NCBI GenBank assembly: GCA_963971305.1
Contig: OZ020303.1
Coordinates: 62,930,867-62,994,866 of the forward strand
DNA length: 64,000 nt
Direction: 5' to 3'
Origin: Arcuatula senhousia
Lineage: Eukaryota > Mollusca > Bivalvia > Mytilida > Mytilidae
A program made the position numbers and the translations under genes. Shown here in pieces: positions 46,392 through 61,300 of the stretch; the stretch's first letter is position 1, and every line of letters begins with the position of its first letter. A model generated the notes under the pieces. It saw only the letters and a list, made by a program, of their open reading frames with translations, was not told where the DNA came from and searched no databases.

Positions 46392-49300
46392 CTGAAAAAT
46401 AAGAGAAGAAATATACATATACAGGTCATGCAGTAACTGTTATTCATTAAATTATCATAAAAGATTTTTTTTCTATTACATGGTGAAAAGCAAGAAAACA
46501 TATGACCATAAAATTTATATTGCATTAGAAAGTAATTTCACAGTAACACCTTTAAAAATAGTTTAAATACTGTAGAAGCAGAAATATTCGTGGGGGATTA
46601 AATTTTGTTTATTTGGTGGGTATGAAAAATCCTCGAAATTAAATCCCCATGAGTTTAAAATATTTAGTTGAAGAGTGTAGATCACAATAAAAAATCCAGG
46701 AAAATTTGTCCCCACCAATTCAGTTTTGTGCTCTAACCCAAATTTTTTTATCCCCACAAATATACGATTGCCATATTTTTCCCCAAGATATCAAAATATG
46801 ATCAATGTCAAAAACCCATTGAACAGGAATAAGTTCAAAAGACATGTTTCATGGTAAAGTAACTTCAACCTGATACAAAACCTGATTTGGGATGGACAAA
46901 TAGACCCCAGCAATATAATTCCCCTAGACTTTCCTAGGTGGGAAAATAACATATTAATTTTTTTTCTCATTTGAAACTTGTTTTCTGCTAAATCTATATA
47001 TTCCTGAGTAATGTTTGTCGTGAAATGGCAATGCCTTTTTACTATACAAGAAAGCTATCATCTCTTTATTATATGAATTAAGTTACAGTTTTAGTTAAAT
47101 TCTTACCTTTCCTGGACTAAAATCAGCAAAATTAGCAAATGCATCATTTCCTGTTGACTTGGGACCCCCTGATCCAGAAAATGGATCGTTCCCAGCAAAT
47201 GGATCATCCCATGCTTTAGATGCAGCTTTGATTGGGTTAGGACTAGGAGTTCTGCCTTTAGGGGGTGCAGGTCGAGGAGGGGGCTTCTTCTTGTTATCTT
47301 TGGAGGATACAGCTAGAGATTGAGGTCCTTTTTTAGCGGGGGAGGATTTAGGAGCAAACGGATCATCATCTCCAAATAGAGAACCAGGTTTCTAGGAAAA
47401 GAAAGAAAAAGTTATTTAATAGCTTGAGAAATTCATAAATGTAAAACAACCATATGTTTTAATATTTTAAAGGAGTTTGAACCATGCTTGAAACTTTTTC
47501 ATTTGCAAGATACGTAAAGCATGCTTTATACAGAAATGTGACAGTGTGCTTTTTTATAGTACATACAAATAGAAAGAAATTTATTAGGGAAAAAGTAAGA
47601 AGTATATCTTTTCAAAGGTAATTTCTAAACAATGACTAAGAAAATTATTAGACCTTTATTACTTTACATAAACTACTGCATTATTTTGTGACTTGAATGT
47701 CTAAAATCTTATACATCTAACAAAGTAGGGTAACACAGACAATGACAGAGCTTCTAAAGTGTACGTAAACCCTACTGAAAACTTACTGAAGGTTTATTAC
47801 TGCTGATTCCAAATGCATCAAAGGAATCATTATTTTTACTACTAAATGATGAAGACGATATAGAGCTACCACCAAAAGGATCTATACTGCCAAAAGCATC
47901 ATTCTGAAATCACAAATAAAATGAAAAAATTAACATGACAAAATCTTAGATTGTTCTACAAGTTCTGTTCATGTACAAAATTTAGGGCACTGGTTTTTCA
48001 GTCATGCAGTTGTAGAGTAATAATTGACGTGTAAGTACATGTTCTGGAAATTAGTCGATATCTTACTCAAAACAAGATTGCTACGCGTAGCCATGTGTCC
48101 CCTGCCGCCGCATGAAAGTTGTGTGGTATGTAAATTAGAGCGATATATTCTCTGAGAAAACGATAGAAATAGGTTGTTTTGGAGACGAAATCATTCAGTT
48201 AAAATGAGGAAGGAAACCAGTGAAAGTAAAAAAAATTACAAAATATGGCAGCCATATAGAACTATTTCGGCAACATCTGTTCAGTAGTATCCAAGGAGTT
48301 GCACCCACAAAAATGTTTGACAAAGTCCCATTTTTTGGGCCTGAAAATCACAAATTCGAAATAACTCGAAAACTGTAAATATTGCTTCAATTTTTTCCCC
48401 GTATTATAATAGAGTACCTCTTGCTCTATCAGCCAACAAAATTTCAGAACCCTGTGCATATAGGCCTTGAGGGCCCTTGATTGGAAATAAAGCCATTCTT
48501 ATGCTTATTCTTATTCTTATTATAGGTAACCGAGATTTTGAATGTCCTATATTTTGACCTTTCTTCCCTGTTTCCATGGAAACCGCAGCCATTTAGAAAA
48601 TTTCAAATATGGGATGCTCACATTCTAATAGTACCTTATCAGTGTGTAAAGTTTCAGCATAATCCGTTCAGTAGTATCTGAGGAGTTGCACCCACAAAAA
48701 CATTTGACAAAGTCCCATTTTTCGGATTGAAAAATCACAAATTCATAAATAACTCAAAAACCGTAAATATCGCATCAAATTTTATTTCCATATTATTATA
48801 GAGTACTTTTTGCTCTATCAGCCTACAAAATTTCAGAACCCTGTGCACCTAGGTAACTGAGATATTGAATGTCCTATATTTTGACATTTCTTCCCCGTGG
48901 AAACAACAGCCATTTTGAAAATTTCAAATATGGAATGATCACCTACTAATAGTACCCTATCAGTGTGTAAAGTTTCAGTAACATCTGTTCAGTAGTGACG
49001 GACAGATGGTCAGATGGAGACCAATACTAGGTCCCTCCGACGCCGTTGCGGCGGGGTACAATAAGCATTTTACTGCTACAGGTGAGAACAAAATTACGGG
49101 GTAGCAAGAAAAGCAGACAAAATAATGTACATTTGAAGTTGCATACCAGAGATATTAAAGAATTGGGAGTGAATGGTAGGTTGAACAAAGTTTTATGGCA
49201 ACATATCTTCCTCTTCTATTGAAAAGTCTTTTAAAATAATTCAAACTTTGCAGTTGTGACATTAAATGTCTTTGATCAACAATGATTTTGAAAAAGCAAG

Positions 49301-52300
49301 AATATATCCTTAAGACATAATGCCCCATCTTAGAACATTTAGGACAGACAGACGAACGTACAGACAAATGGATTGACCACTATATGCCCCATACTTTCAT
49401 AGATGGGGCATAAAAATTATTGTTGAAGATCAAAGGTTTTATGAAATTAATACACAATCAGTATCATTTTGAAGGAATTTATAACTACAATGTATCAAAA
49501 CCTGCAAAAAACCCTAACATTTGAATTTGTTCAGCTTGTGAGTGAGTCACTGTATTAACACATTGATAAATTCCTTCAATATAACTACATCAATTCCACT
49601 GAATACCTACTTTACTAGAAGAAGAACTTGTATTTTCAAACGAAGAACTTTTAAAAGGATCCTCACTACCAAATGGATCTGATGAAAACCCACTACCTTT
49701 AAATGGATCACCTGAAAATGAAGAGGTCTGTTAGATCTTGTTATAAAATGGCCCTAATGCATCATCAAACTTTGAATGGGGAAGATTTTCTTTAGCTTGA
49801 ACAAAGCCAAGACAAATGTTTAGGTATGACATTTTAAAATATGTCTGACAAACATTTCATATTTTGAACAGAGACACTCTATGTCATGAGGAATAATTAC
49901 CAACATAAATTTAACTTGAAAAAGCAATATAACTTGAAACATTTTATGAAAGAGGGAAAGAATAAAACAAACACAAATGAGATTTCTAGGTAAAACAACC
50001 TAAACACTAGGACTTTCAAATCAAAGTACCATATTTTGCAGGATTTATTTCGCAATTTGTGAATGTGTTGGTATATGATTTGTGTTGGATAAATATTTAC
50101 CAGTTTTTATTTTTGCGATTATTGTCATCCAGCCAAAATAAGCAAATATTAATTCATCGCTATATGGTAAGTCCTGACTGAAGTGAAATTAACTAAAATT
50201 TCTAAATGGCTGTCTCAATAACTCTTGATACTCACCATCAGTAAATGGGTCTTCACTTTGGAATGGATCTGATTGAGCTGACCCCCCTCCTCCACCAAAG
50301 GGATCTTTGTTTTTAAATGGATCGTCATCTAAATTGGAACCAATACTTAATGCACTCACTGTACTGTGTGGACTTCCAATCTGAAAAAATGCAACAATTC
50401 TAAAATTGTAAAAAATTTGTGAGAGGATTAAACAAGAAATCTTTGAGCCAATGCTCGCAAGTGATACTCCTGCTTTCGCAACTACATGAATGTCTTCTGT
50501 TAAATATAAAGTTTTTGGCAAAACAGTAAGAAGATGTCCAATGGAGTTAAGATCTTATCCTACATCATGTCCACATAAAGCTTTATTCAAAATATCAGCA
50601 ACCTAGGATCAATAATTGCTGAGTTATGACTGAATAGAAAGTGTAATGGAAACTTTTTCAAGTTTTCAGTACACAGGAAGTAGATGTCTGATGGATCCAA
50701 AAAAACACATTCCACAGAACATGTCAATATAATTCACACGCATTGAATGGTTTTTTTTAACATTCATTAAAATAATATCAATATGTGGATCGTGTCTTTC
50801 TTGCACATATTCCATATTCTTTCGTTTTTAATATAAAGCATGTTACCAATATCAGCAACCTAGGAGAATAAGATGCTGGATTGTAAGTGAATAAACCTAC
50901 AGCTTATAGTTCCTCATACATGTGAAACCTCAACATTGCTATTATATGTATTAAAATTATCAAAGTTACCCAACCAAGAAATCAAAGTCAAGGTCAAAAG
51001 ATGGGGTTGCAGCTAGGCTAAGCTGTTATTGGGGCATATACATACCAAGTTTCATCAACCTAGTTCTTGAGATATGGAAATGCGTAAAAACTTTAACATT
51101 CCACTAGAAAAACCACAAGGTCAATGATGGGGATCTTCTACTGGGGCATATGCATACCAAGTTTCATCAACCTAGGACTTATAGTTCTTAAGATAATGAG
51201 AAGCTCATGAAACTTTAACATTGAAAGTTGACGCTGCAACCACCATCGGTAACACCAATGTCTTGCTCTGCTTCGCAGACAAGACAAAAACTGTAAGTAA
51301 GAATATTATCTTAAGTTCAAATATCAACAATGGCTGAAAACTTCACTTTTACTCTAAAGTTTTTTGTTTTATACAACATAACTTACTGTTGCAGTAGTAC
51401 TAAATTGATCGTTGGAAGACATGATCCCAGAAACTTCACCATTTATACCTCCTGATGAATGTAGTCTATCTTCCAACTGTTTTAACTTTATTTTCTCCTA
51501 TATAACATTTTAAAATAAAAATAAAAATTGCAGTTTTATAAACATTGCAATTGCAATAATCATAAAATAACTGATAAGCAAAAATTCAAGTTCATTCAAT
51601 ATAACTTAGGATGAGTGAGCTACTTCCCCCCAAGGACAGTCTCTCTCCTGTGAAACAAAAGTAATATGACATGACATGATAAAACTAAGCCCACCATAAA
51701 AACATAGAAAGTTTGAAATATATAATTTTTTTTATTAGTTTATTACTCATTCTTACCTGATTAACATTAGCTTCTATTTCTTGTTTTGATTTTAAAAACA
51801 TTTCTAACTGTTGTTTTCCTCCGTCAATTTGTTGTTCTAATTTTATTTCTTCATCACGTAAACTATTCAGTTCTTTTTTTAATTTATCTAATTCTTCTTC
51901 TTGGTTCTAAAAAAAAGGGAATGGAAAAAATAAAACATTTGGAAAAAAAAATATGTTCACATAGGAACATAAATTTGCTTCAATGATTATTTTATAAAAT
52001 GCTGCGGACATAATTTTATTTTTGTTGCATTATTAAATGTCTGCTAAGCTTTGCACCGTTCAATCAACACTTACAAATTAGGTTTGTATTTGTTTTCATT
52101 AAAACCAGCAAATAATACTTTATTTCTTGTGAGTTAGTAAATGTAAGGGTGTAACACCCTTTTAAACACACATGGGTCATTTACACTGGTCAGTTCTAAT
52201 GGTGGAGAACCTGGAGCAAACCACAGACCTTGGGCAGGAAGGTAATGAACCTAACTGCATACAGGTTTGAAAATTCAGTATTAGGTAAATACCAGGGTGA

Positions 52301-55300
52301 AAATTAAACTTTTGCCTGCATTGGTTACGGATAAGTGATGCCTAGTGTGGTATTATAACCATCACCTTAGACCACATGGCTTCCCATGCTCACTTCTTTA
52401 GCTCTCAATAAACAATACATAAGTTAGATAAAAAAGATAAATAAATGGATGGTGAGTTAGATAGATGTATTCAAATCCATTCCTTCATATATAACTTGTA
52501 CTCATATGTTCTTTCAAATTTGATCTTTTTTCCTACTTCCTACCTCGAATAACTTATTAGTACTTTATTTACTTTACCTTCATAAATTGTGCTTGATTGT
52601 CTATCTGAGAATTAAGTTTTTCTATTTCTGTTTCTTCCTTTTCACATTTTTCTTTCATTTCTTGAACATTTGCAGTAAAGTCAGATTTCTGAAAAACAGA
52701 ACGTATATTTGTGTACCTAAAATTTGATTAGAAATAAAACAAGATTTACATACTTTTAAAACACAAAGCACATTAAGGAACATACATTATGTATAAGAAA
52801 CTAAAAACTTGTTTCATTGAACCAGATACATGTAAATTTTCAACAAACAATAACAAGATGGACAAAAAAAATACATCACACAATTTTAGGTTTCTTAAAC
52901 TGAAATCCTGTCCACAATAAGCAGGGTTTTTAGACCCTTTTACTTAAAATTTTGTATATATCACATGCTTTATGTATATCTATATTGAACTCTTTTCCAC
53001 TGAAGATTTATGAATTTTGTGTGATGTACATTTGTTCCACAAACCATCATCTCCTAAAATCCTGAACCATAAAGAGATTTTGTTTTAACATATTTCACTG
53101 TATGTACTTGTGACATACTGGGCGAATTAGAAATTCCCAGGTTTAAAAATAGAAACAGAACATGACTATAGAAAAGTGTTCACTCAGAACATCTTTCCAA
53201 TCTTGTTCTACCCCTAGTTAACAACTTTTTTTCCTACTTGGTTTACCCTGGGTATTAATTTCAAATGCAAACAATTGTTAACACCAAACAACAAACCTTT
53301 TCATCCAGTTCATCGAGACATTTCTGAGCTTCTTTCTTCTGACTTTCTAACTGTTGTAATGTAGCGGTCATATTATCTAACTCTTTCTGTAACATCTGAA
53401 CTTCACCATTACATATCTTAATATCTGCCTCGGTTTGTAAGTCATCTCGCTCTAAATTCAATTTTTCCCTTAAAGAATATAAATGTTAATTCAAATGTTG
53501 GTTTTAAATCAAGAGTAATAATTTTTTGAAAGTTTTTGCATTACAGTGGATTCATTTATTTTTGTAGGTATCAATTTTAGTGGTTTAATGAAAAGGGATC
53601 AGTTTGTGGATTTTTAAGATCATGGTTCTGCAGTCTACAGCATACAGATGAATGCAAAATTTCTTTTTTATGGGGAATTAAATTTCATGGATCAAAGCCA
53701 CCCATGAAAACCATGAGGAATAATAATGAAACCACAGTATTTCATGTTGTTTAAATTTTCATCTTTTCGTTTGTGTCTTTATTGCTTCTTTCATATTAAA
53801 GATGTAATTATGCTTATACTTAAAAAATAAAATGAAAACCTGACTGAACTACCCCTTTTGGAACTAAAGCATGGTTTTTTTGGTTAATACAGGTTTAAAA
53901 CGTACAAAAATATAGATAAGACTATAAATTCAGTTTGGTTAAGACAGGTTTATGTGTTTTGATGATGTGCTCCTCCCAGGTGGCTGGAAATCCTCCATGG
54001 AAAGACTCTCTCAGTGTAAGTACCTCATTGCCCAACTATTTTGTAATTTTCAGACATTTTTGAATTTTTTTTAATAACTTTGCCCTTTAATATGGATCCA
54101 GTCTCAATAGTTTATTAAAAGTTTTCTGGCTTTCTTAAACCCTAGGGCTGTTCCATTTAAATTGATGTGGGGGACGGGGGACACACTTTGTTCAAGACCT
54201 CCCCCCCAAATATAAAAAAAATCAATACACTTCCTCAAAAAAGGCATTTTAACCCCCAACAACAGAAAAATATAAAAACTGCATCCCCCGTCCCACGTCA
54301 ATTTAAATTGAATAGCCCCTACTGAATTTTTCTTACATTACCTTTTCATATCTTCTATATCTTTCTGAATCACATCTAATTCTTTGATAGCAGAGAAATC
54401 AGCCACATGACTAAATGGACCAGCATTGGTAGTATCCTAAAATAAATGTAGTGAATTTATTAGCAAGAATCTGTGAGCCAATGGCCAGGATTGACTCTCT
54501 AGCTTAAAAACTATGCAACCACGGAAATACTAAAGCATGGAACTACAGAACCATGAAACCACAGAAATACGGACAGGCACAGGTATGACAGTATTCCCCT
54601 GTCTTCAAAGTTTAACTGAAAATTCAAAATTCATAAAACCATACACTTGAAATGCTGCAATGTTATGTATCAAAATGCTTACTATTGCACTTGAACTAAG
54701 TGTATGTGGCAGTGAGCCTTAATTAATTTTCAATCTTTTGAAAAGACTATTTCCTACTTTTACTTGAGTTTTTGTGAAAAAATAGAAGAAACAATGTATC
54801 ATGTTCAACATTATCATATCTGGTAGAACTTAATTGTGTTTTGGAGGAGACTTACTATAAAGTAAAAGCACCTTTAATTATGATTCTCAGAGTTTTTAAC
54901 ATACGTACTGTGATACCAAAAGCAGCAGTGTCTGTAGAACTCCTCACAGAAGGAGGTATCATATCTGGAGTAAGCTGTGAAGGTGGTTCTATACCCTTCA
55001 TCTTCTTCTCTATCAGATACATGGCCAGGGCAAACTGTTCCGAGTTTAACTTTCCCAGTCCCTTGGTGTCACAGAGACCCCTATAAAAAAGATGTGAAAT
55101 TAAATAGTTATGTATAATTCTCATGTCCTATCTACAAAAATAGGGGGCATATAGGTTTCAAGTCTGATTGTCTGTCCGTCCCAAATGTTGCAAGATGGGA
55201 CATTATGTCTGTTGGACATATTCTTGTTATTTTTTTTTTTTAAGTTTACAACTTTATACATTCAATGCAATCTTGTTGAAATCTTTAAAATACTTTTCTT

Positions 55301-58300
55301 TTAATTCCAATTTTTTCAATGGGTAAAGGTTTGTTTCACTATGTAAAATATATAAGTTCCTTATAGATAGAAACTTATCAATTCATATTTTTGATCTAGG
55401 GACAATTGCAAACAGCAAGCAGTGACCACTGGTCATATTGAATGCTGCTGGCTGTTTTCCATTGCAGATTTTTTTAAATTGAAGTTTATATTGTAGAATG
55501 TGTTGCATGTACAATTATTTCACATCTTATTATATTCTATTATAAAGCCCATGCCTGTTGAAACATAAATGTATATGAACATTAGATTTCTGAGAAAAAC
55601 TCTCCAGAAATATAATATCTCAGTGTGTTTGCTTAGTGGTTTTTTTTTCTTTTTTGTATTAATGTCTCTTTCTTACTACTTTAGTCTTTCCACATACCAT
55701 ATATGTGCCAGGATATTGTTGGGTACACCACTCTTCATGAATATCTCCTTGGTCTCTCCTCCTGTGACCAGACCATCCATGTCAGCATCAGCAGACTTAA
55801 ACATTGCATCATATCTAGTTTTATCTGCGGGAGTTACCACCCATTGTCCTCCTAACTGTAATGATGGTAGAAATGTGTGATTTAATATATTCTGTGTAAC
55901 CTTTAACTGTGTCTTAATCTTTAACATTCTATTGAAAAAGTAAATACATGTATGTGTACCAACACATACATGTATGAATTTTACAGGTCAAATAAGTGTA
56001 TTTGACAGGACTTTTATTTTATAAAGAAGAAAAGAAAGCATATGTCCAAATGACATTTGATAGTGGGGGTGCAATTTTATAATGATGCTGGTTTGTTTTA
56101 ATCCTGATGCAAATGTGTATTCAGTTTCACAATGAAATAATGTTCTTTCATAAACTTGAATGTAGACCTAATTTGAGATGTAAAGAAAAAGTGAAGGACA
56201 AACAAACCTGAACACTATTTGCCCCTATACTTTCAAAGACTAAGAATAAAGTGCAAAAAAGCCAAAAATTTTAGAGTTATAACTTATTGATGGAGAATGT
56301 AGATCTGCGAGCAAAAATCATGGGTAAGGCATGGACCCCTCTTGGTATAGGGTTAATACTTTCTGATGAAGAGTGAGATCTTAAGTTTGAGTAGATCTGC
56401 CTACAATAGTCAGGGGTAGACCCTCGAGGTAAAGAGTTCATACTTACTGCTGGGGAGTCAGATCGTAAAGTTGGTGTTGATCTGCCAGCAATGGACATGG
56501 GAAGGACAGGTACTGCCCCAGGTAAGACTGGGACCCCTCCAGGTATAGGGTTAACCTTCCTCTTTGAAGGAGGTATTAGAGCCAGAGGTAGTGTTTGTGG
56601 GACTGGTTCCTTTTCCAAAGCTCTGTAGATTAGGTGCATTGACTAAAAAAAGATTTATTCAGTGTAAAATATTCAAACATGTAAGATTAGTTGAGTATGT
56701 GTATTATAGATTTAGATGAACAGTTGTGAACTTCTGTGAAAGAAGCAGAGGAACCAATTGGGTATCTGAATGTCAAAAGTCTGAAAGGGCAGAGACAAAA
56801 CCAGTAAACACCAACAAGAACGGGACAAAAACAGACAACATGTAAAACATGGAAACACAAAATAACTAAATATCAATCAACAACGTGAACTCCAGTCGAA
56901 ACAATAGTGAACTCAGGTGCTGTGATATATTTTTGGGAAAGTCAGACCAAAGAAATTTTCAAATAGTAATGAAAACCACAATTAATATTAATATTTCCGC
57001 TTTTTGTATATTAATCTCAACAATTGTTAAACTCATTATTCAAGTAAAACATACTCCTTTGTTTTTGTATTGTTTTTTTTTAGTATTGGTATATCATGAA
57101 ATACATTCTACAACTACTATTGAGTTTATACATACCACACAAAACTCATCTCTGTCCAAAAATCCATCTTTATCAATATCACTGAGTTCCCATATGATAC
57201 CCAGTACATCCACTGGTAATTTGGAATTCATAAGCATCTAAAATGTTTAAATTCTCTGAAATTCTGTGGCTGAATTGTAATATATTCTATAATGACTAAA
57301 TCAAAAGCATCTAATTTATAAGTAAGTAAAGAATGCATTGACTAAATTCTAAGTGTTGTGTTGTGTATATCCTTTGCAAATACAAAGTACAATATGTATT
57401 TTCAATAGATGAAGTTCTATGAATGTATATTTCTTCAATTGATAAGTCATGTAAATGTGATACTTAATTCATTCATGATTAAAAATTCCATTTTGAAATA
57501 AGTTTTGAATGTCATGCATGTATCAAATATGTCAATTCATGATTAGATTCACGCAATAGTTTGTTTAAGTATATCTTTATACTAAGAATAAAACCACAAT
57601 TATGAATGATATAAGTAATCATCTTTGACAACTTACAGGTTTAACTTTATCACCAGACAGGAGTCCATTAACAGGGACCAGACTTTCAAATAACTGGTCA
57701 TATTTGGTCTTTTCTACAGCCTACAATGTCATAATGAAGTAACTGATTATATAAAAAAAATCAGAAACAACTTGTCATTCTTGATTTCTTCACATTCTAC
57801 AAACTTCAGATACAAAGCAAATGATTATTCCACAACTTGTCATGGTTGGTCTTTCTACATAAAACACACTTATTTATGAAAAAAAAATGTAAAAAACAAA
57901 AATACTCAGGAACTTTATGACAAGTAAATCTAATGGCTTAATGTTGTTTTTAGCAAAGGAAATGAATAACTTAAAATTTTAAAGCAAGTTAGATAACTCT
58001 TTTTTGATATTCTTTTGGAAATTAAGATTTCTACAATATCTGACACTTCCAAAAGCAACAATACTCAACTTTAAAATATGATAATGTCATGAATCTAATA
58101 ATTTACTTTAAGTTTGTATATTTCAGTTATGGTAAGAGCTTAATTTTCCTTATTTACTAATGACAGAACTAAAATATTGTAATATATTTACAACCTCACA
58201 ACGTTGTGTTCACCATCCATTTTGAACATTAATGGCTTATTCCATTTATTTAGTAAAACTTACAGAAACTTTCCATGGAACATTTGGATTTTCAACTGGT

Positions 58301-61300
58301 TCAGGTCTTGGTGTAAGATCAACTGGCCCCTATAATTATTAAAAATATTTTCAGTATATCTTAAAATATGCTTTAAAGTTTTTCAAACAAAAACTCATAA
58401 AAACAAGACCAATTGATGTCTGGTCCTGTGTTGCACGTCAAACTTTGAACCCTGTAGGTTCTAGGCCCAATATGGACAGTAAATAGTTTTTGATACTTGC
58501 ATCCTATGGTGGACTGACAATGAATATCTAAAAATAAAAATATTTAAGACCCTTATATCTAACAAAAATATAAGAAACACACACAAAATCAGACAAAAAA
58601 TTTAAGTTTCAATTTCTCCCTTTAACAGAAAAGGTGGGGTCAAGAAGAAATTTATCCTCCATTTTGTATCCAATATACATGTATGACAAAATTTAACTTG
58701 CAAAAAATTTTCAAAATCGGACCTTAAATAAAAAAGTTTGATTTTTGCTCCTTTTAGGTCCCTAATTTCAGAACAAACCAGAGGAGACCTAATAAATCAT
58801 GCCAATCAATTACTTAATGGTAATGAACATTATTGAAAAAATTCATAGCAATCAGTCAACCAGAACTTAAGTTATTGTGGAAAACTAATAAAAGTTTCTT
58901 TTTTTGCCCCTTTTTGGCCCCTAATTTCAAAAAAAAAAAAAAAAAAATCATCCCCATTCTTCCTTTTATTGTAAGTAACATTACTGTAAAGTTTCATAGG
59001 ATTTGGTCAACCAGAACAAAAGTTATTGTGGAAACAATTAAAAAAGTCGCTTTTCAGGCCCCTTTAGGGCCCCTAATTTCTAAATGGAATTATAAAATGA
59101 CCCTAAAAGGGGAGGTGCACATTTTCAATATATATGTAATCACTGTGTAAAATCTCAGAGAGATGTAGTGTTTGGTTTTTAAGATTCAGATTACACAAGA
59201 CAGGCACCCCTATAGCGCGGCGGACGGAGTGACCCAACTTCTAGACCTTTATTTTTTAGAAATAAAAACTAATTTGCTAACGACTTGTAGACATTGTACA
59301 GTCTTCGAGCTATAAATTTTGGTCCACAGGCCCGACAACTTATTATTAAAAAATTTTGTATAGACAACATTGGCTTGTTGTTGTCATTTCTACAGGCCCT
59401 CAAGCATTTTCACTAGCCATGGCTTGTGGCCTGTGGCCAATATCGAAGACTGATTGTAATATCAAAAGATTTGATATATCAAAACTATTTTTAGTACAGT
59501 AAAATCAGAGAATAACAAAACAGTCGGGCGATAAGGTGTTAATACTGGGAGAATCTTTCCACAAAGGAATTTTCAAGCACTTTAGGAGGGCGTACATCAT
59601 TGAAATATATAAAGTAAAACAAGGCCGGAGATGAACACGACGGGCCTGATAAAATGAATATGAAATGACGTGAAGAAAAAAAAATACATACAGGTTTTTA
59701 CTATATAAATCATTCAATTTACTTATTATATATTATCAAATATAGAAGTCAAAAGTCAAAAGCGAAAGCAAAGCAAAGTAAGAGTTAGGAGCTACGGCAA
59801 TTCAGATGCTCCATATGGCCATTTCGAGAATTTATCTCATCTTCAGTGAAGCTAGGATCTAAAGTGTTGGAAGTTCAAATTGAATTTTGAATGACAAATC
59901 AATGACGTACGTCCTCCTTTGATGGACAATGTGCATCTCGCTCGTGCGAGTTTTGATTTTTCCAGCCACCAAATCTGGCTTCCGCATGAATAGCTCAAGT
60001 GATCGTGTGGAAGCCCACAGATGCGACTGGAATAAAAATCAATAAACTAGGGTCTAAAGAAAACCAGAAAACTCTTACTAAACCGTCGAGAAGCAGACTG
60101 GATCGAAAACGATGCAAAGTTATTAAAAAACTGGTGCAGTAAAATCGGAGAATAACAAAACAGTCGGGCGATAAGGTGTTAATACTGGGAGAATCTTTCA
60201 ACAAAGGAATTTTCAAGCACTTTAGGAGGGCGTACATCATTGAAATAAATAAAGTAAAACAAGGCCGGAGATGAACACGACGGGCCTGATAAAATGAATA
60301 TGAAATGACGTGAAGAAAAAAAAATACATACAGGTTTTTACTATATAAATCATTCAATTTACTTATTATATATTATCAAATATAGAAGTCAAAAGTCAAA
60401 AGTCAAAAGCGAAAGCAAAGCAAAGTACGAGTTAGGAGCTACAGCAATTCAGATGCTCCATAGGGCCATTTCGAGAATTTATCTCATCTTCAGCGAAGCT
60501 AGGATCTAAAGTGTTGGAAGTCCAAATTGAATTTTGAATGACAAATCAATGACGTACGCCCTCCTTTGATGGACAATGTGCATCTCGCTCATGGGAGTTT
60601 TGATTTTTCCAGCCATCAAATCTGGCTTCCGCATGAATAGCTCAAGTGATCGTGTGGAAGCCCACAGATGCCACTGGAATAAAAATCAATAAACTAGGGT
60701 CTAAAGAAAACCAGAAAACCCTTACTAAACCGTCGAGAAGCAGACTGGATCGAAAACTATGCAAAGTTGTTAAAAACAGTAAAATCGGAGAATAACAAAA
60801 CAGTCGGGCGATAAGGTGTTAATACTGGGAGAATCTTTCCACAAAGGAATTTTCAAGCACTTTAGGAGGGCGTACATCATTGAGATATATAAAGTAAAAC
60901 AAGGCCGGAGATGAACACGACGGACCTGATAAAATGAATATGAAATGACGTGAAGAAAAAAAAAATACATACAGGTTTTTACTATATAAATCATTCAATT
61001 TACTTATTATATATCAGTGTTCTCCCCAGGCCCTTATAGCATCTCGGGACCGAGACGCTATCGTAATTTGCCGAGATGCTATCAGTCTTTACCGAGACGC
61101 TATTTCAAATTGTTCAAAATACAAAGGTATTGAGTTGACGTCCTTATGAAGCCATTGACTGATTGATGATCATTGAGTTATTGACACATTTACAACCCCA
61201 AGCCAATTAACAAAGAAATCAATGATCATGGTCTTGTCAATTAATTAGGAAATATCGATCTTTGAAATGATTAGCCATGCAGATTGCAGGTGAACACCTT

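Noticed and set aside
46271..46525. 84-aa minus-strand frame as an alternative EPS15 C-terminus
   Set aside because: It is in a phase that exon R does not feed; the in-phase reading stops after nine codons.
54104..54301. 65-aa minus-strand frame between EPS15 exons J and K
   Set aside because: It lies in the intron, has no coiled-coil character and is not bounded by splice sites; the J-K junction is already in frame.
59505..60994. Minus-strand frames of 70-120 aa starting MNDLYSK
   Set aside because: They recur with the 640-bp repeat unit. The third copy has a shifted start, the lengths differ and no known domain appears; a decayed element protein remains possible but unsupported.
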